A DNA stretch of 64,000 nt from Lentzea sp. NBRC 102530 (lineage in GTDB: Bacteria > Actinomycetota > Actinomycetes > Mycobacteriales > Pseudonocardiaceae): positions 124,001 through 188,000 of the forward strand of contig NZ_BSTF01000017.1 of the NCBI RefSeq assembly GCF_030269365.1. The letters are read 5' to 3'. The stretch's first letter is position 1; the number at the start of each line of letters is the position of its first letter. Under the pieces are notes generated by a model, which was given only the letters and a program-made list of their open reading frames with translations, did no database searches and was not told where the DNA came from. The translations under genes were made by a program, and so were the position numbers. Shown piece by piece: positions 61,960 through 64,000 of this stretch.

Positions 61960-62379
61960 TCACAGGTTGTACTGGTCGTGGCGCTCGTAGAACGCCCGCA
62001 GCTCGTCCGGGTCGAGGTCGCCCGCCCCGCCGACCTCCAGGAAGAAGTTCTCGCGGGCGACGCCGGGCGCGAAGAGGATCAGCATCCTGACCGGTGCGTC
62101 GCTGTCGTTGCGGAACGCGTGGGGGCGGTTCGGCGGCACGTACGAGAAATCTCCCTCACCAGCGCGGACCCACTCGTCGCCGTCGAGCAGCGTGATCTCG
62201 CCTTCGAGCACGTAGAACGACTCGGAGAACGTCTTGTGGAAGTGGGGTCGCGCGCCCGGCCTGCGGGCCTCCATCCGCCACTCGAACAGGCCGAACTCGC
62301 CGTTCGTCACCGCTGCGGGCGCGACGAACCGCGTGGTGCGGGTGCTGAAGTCCACCTCGGACGCCGGTCGGAAGCTCAT
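61960..62379 (-). CDS. Cupin-domain protein
   Basis: This 139-residue protein has a cupin fold: motif 1 RPGARPHFHKTFSESFYVLEGEI (GxxxHxHxxxxExxxVLEG) and motif 2 GDFSYVPPNRPHAFRNDSD (GxxxxxPxxxxHxF). The metal ligands His-x-His, Glu and His are all kept, so it probably binds iron, manganese or zinc and may be an isomerase or dioxygenase. No signal sequence is present. It is divergent from the FAD-dependent dehydrogenase gene across a long inverted repeat. Confidence 0.85.
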   Translation of the reverse strand: MSFRPASEVDFSTRTTRFVAPAAVTNGEFGLFEWRMEARRPGARPHFHKTFSESFYVLEGEITLLDGDEWVRAGEGDFSYVPPNRPHAFRNDSDAPVRMLILFAPGVARENFFLEVGGAGDLDPDELRAFYERHDQYNL

Positions 62380-62435
62380 CGCAGGTCCCCCAAAAAGTGA
62401 AATTGACTCAGGTCTCGTGCGTGACCAGGGGTCGA

Positions 62436-62604
62436 TCTAGTGGTGTGGCTCGGAACGTTGCCGGGGGAATTCGCGGTCAGACGGGTGCATCGTGGTGCCG
62501 CCCCCACGTCCTCGTACTGGTGGTACGGGGGCGTGGGGGCGGTGCCGCGAGGCGCCCTGCTGGGCGTGGATTACCTCGCCAACGTTCCGAGACGCGCCAC
62601 TAGA
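62436..62604 (+). repeat. 169-nt imperfect inverted repeat, predicted long RNA hairpin
   Basis: Left arm 62436-62517 and right arm 62523-62604 (82 bases each) are inverted copies around a five-base loop. 63 of 82 positions are Watson-Crick pairs. Twelve of the 19 differences are transitions, and all twelve become G-U pairs in the plus-strand RNA; on the minus strand they would be A-C mismatches. That gives 75 of 82 pairs for plus-strand RNA only. The ends TCTAGTGG and CCACTAGA are mirror copies. A TAGACT at 62601-62606 could be the -10 of the downstream gene. It could be a structured RNA, a regulatory stem or a decayed mobile element. Confidence 0.75.
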
Positions 62605-62612
62605 CTCGCCCG

Positions 62613-64000
62613 ATGGCACATGACGCGGATGTCATCGTCGTCGGCGCGGGCCTCGCAGGTCTCGTCGCGACCGCAGAGCTCGCGGACGCGGGTCGCAAGG
62701 TCATCCTCCTCGACCAGGAGCCGGAAGCGTCGCTCGGCGGCCAGGCCTGGTGGTCGTTCGGCGGGCTGTTCATGGTGGACACGCCGGAACAGCGCCGGCT
62801 GCGGGTCAGGGACTCGCACGACCTGGCGTTGCAGGACTGGATGGGCTCGGCGGCGTTCGACCGGGACGAGGACCACTGGCCGCGGCTGTGGGCACAGGCC
62901 TATGTGGACTTCGCCGCCGGCGAGAAGCGCGCGTGGCTGCACGACATGGGGGTGCGCTGGTTCCCGTTCGTGCAGTGGGCGGAACGCGGCGGCTACCTGG
63001 CGGACGGGCACGGCAACTCGGTGCCGCGCTTCCACGTCACGTGGGGCACCGGGCCGGGCATCGTCGAGCCGTTCGAACGGCGGGTGCGCGAGGGCGTCGC
63101 GAAGGGCCTCGTGACGCTCCGGTTCCGCCACAAGGTCACGAGCGTCGACGTCGTCGACGGCGTGTGCGAAGGCGTGTCCGGTGACGTGCTGGAGCCGTCG
63201 TCGGTGGGCCGCGCGGAACCGTCGTCGCGCACGGTCGCCGGCGACTTCTCTTTCAGGGCGCAGGCCGTGATCGTCACGTCCGGCGGCATCGGCGGAAATC
63301 ACGACCTGGTGCGCAGGAACTGGCCGGCGCGGATGGGCAAGCCGCCGGAGTTCATGCTGGCCGGCGTGCCGGACTTCGTGGACGGCTCGATGCTGGAGAT
63401 CACGCAGAAGGCCGGCGGCGCGATCATCAACTCCGACCGCATGTGGCACTACCCCGAGGGCATCGCGAACTACGCGCCGGTGTGGTCGAGGCACGGCATC
63501 CGCATCCTGCCGGGGCCGTCGCCGCTGTGGCTCGACGCCGAGGGGAAGCGGCTGCCCATCCCGCTGTTCCCCGGCTTCGACGCGCTGGGTGCGTTGGAGC
63601 ACATCACGAAGAACGGCCACGAGCACTCGTGGTTCGTGCTGAACAAGCGGATCATCGGCAAGGAGTTCGCGCTGTCGGGCTCCGAGCAGAACCCCGACCT
63701 GACCGGTAAGGACACCAGGGCCGTGCTGAAGCGCGCGCTGCCGGGTGCGGTCGCGCCGGTCGAGGCGTTCGCGCAGAAGTCGAAGGAGTTCATCCAGGCC
63801 GGCACGGTCGCGGACCTGGCGCGCGGCATGAACGCGCTGACGGGTGACTCGCGCATCGACGCGGCCGCGCTGGAGAAGGTGATCGTCGAGCGCGACCGCC
63901 AGGTGACCGCGGGCCTGAGCAAGGACATGCAGATCAACGCGATCCGGCAGACCCGCAACTTCCTGACGGACAAGCTGATCCGCGTCGTCGAGCCGCACCG
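62613..64000 (+). CDS. FAD-binding dehydrogenase (KstD-like), 3' truncated by window edge
   Basis: ATG 62613 opens a frame that runs off the right edge (462 residues seen). It has the dinucleotide-binding motif ADVIVVGAGLAGLVATAELADAG with EPEASLGGQAWWSFGGLFMVD. It has VIVTSGGIGGNHDLVRRNWP later and the ALPGAVAPVEAFAQKSKEFIQ segment, typical of the FAD-binding dehydrogenase family annotated as 3-ketosteroid delta-1-dehydrogenase-like. True KstD function would need more residues. The start is only eight bases after the 169-nt inverted repeat and has no clear ribosome binding site. Confidence 0.85.
   Translation, partial: MAHDADVIVVGAGLAGLVATAELADAGRKVILLDQEPEASLGGQAWWSFGGLFMVDTPEQRRLRVRDSHDLALQDWMGSAAFDRDEDHWPRLWAQAYVDFAAGEKRAWLHDMGVRWFPFVQWAERGGYLADGHGNSVPRFHVTWGTGPGIVEPFERRVREGVAKGLVTLRFRHKVTSVDVVDGVCEGVSGDVLEPSSVGRAEPSSRTVAGDFSFRAQAVIVTSGGIGGNHDLVRRNWPARMGKPPEFMLAGVPDFVDGSMLEITQKAGGAIINSDRMWHYPEGIANYAPVWSRHGIRILPGPSPLWLDAEGKRLPIPLFPGFDALGALEHITKNGHEHSWFVLNKRIIGKEFALSGSEQNPDLTGKDTRAVLKRALPGAVAPVEAFAQKSKEFIQAGTVADLARGMNALTGDSRIDAAALEKVIVERDRQVTAGLSKDMQINAIRQTRNFLTDKLIRVVEPH

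Noticed and set aside
62397-62619. Short frames on both strands in the 169-nt inverted repeat
   Set aside because: The similar peptides on both strands are an artefact of the inverted repeat; codon bias and start sites do not support translation.

Overview
This is about 64 kb of GC-rich (roughly 70 percent by eye) chromosomal DNA from a filamentous actinomycete. The codon bias is strong for G/C at third positions, GTG and TTG starts are common, and several genes look leaderless. The gene families fit: SARP and LuxR-ATPase regulators, DUF5753 XRE regulators, Pls-type NRPS proteins, DUF4173 proteins and a DasR-type site in front of a chitinase. I think the order Pseudonocardiales (Lentzea/Saccharothrix-like) is most likely, but the genus is inference. 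No rRNA, tRNA, CRISPR array, insertion sequence or prophage was recognised.

Layout. 1-2.6 kb: a truncated APC permease and a GGDEF plus HD-GYP protein. 2.9-8.0 kb: a SARP regulator converging on a three-gene operon of secreted proteins (small Cys-rich protein, NlpC/P60, M23). 8.3-9.7 kb: a DUF2306 membrane protein and a secreted cyclophilin. 9.9-15.8 kb: a tightly overlapped four-gene operon of a GNAT, LuxE-like, LuxC-like/ligase fusion and PaaK-like ligase, with no luciferase. 16-21 kb: cobF, a TetR/SDR pair with palindromic operators, a LuxR-type regulator and an exported aminopeptidase. 21-25 kb: PP2C phosphatase, HTH-N6-methylase, Ser/Thr kinase and AlkA. 25-31 kb: two LuxR-type regulators, a HAD phosphatase, ribB and an XRE regulator. 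31-37.5 kb: a secreted chitinase under two DasR-like boxes, three tandem serine hydrolases and an M14 carboxypeptidase. 37.7-42.6 kb: a 39-aa peptide ORF with an alpha/beta hydrolase, RecD2 and a two-component system. 42.6-49.6 kb: a DUF4173 protein and a Pls-type A-T-membrane NRPS overlapping an M1 peptidase. 49.6-53.5 kb (minus strand): a four-gene operon coding for a J-domain-pseudokinase, a vWA protein, a divergent adenylosuccinate synthetase and an NrtR-like degenerate Nudix regulator, with a near-perfect 23-bp palindrome at its first start codon. 53.8-62.4 kb: MscS channel, MerR/hydrolase pair, a propeptide-like lipoprotein facing a large subtilase, and several small genes. 62.4-64 kb: a 169-nt imperfect palindrome, then a truncated FAD dehydrogenase.

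The best candidates for something undescribed are the J-domain-pseudokinase/vWA/PurA-like/NrtR-like operon with its palindrome and hairpin-rich upstream region; the luciferase-free LuxC/LuxE operon; the 169-nt hairpin whose transition differences are all G-U compatible on one strand; and the free-standing homologue of a subtilase propeptide beside that subtilase.
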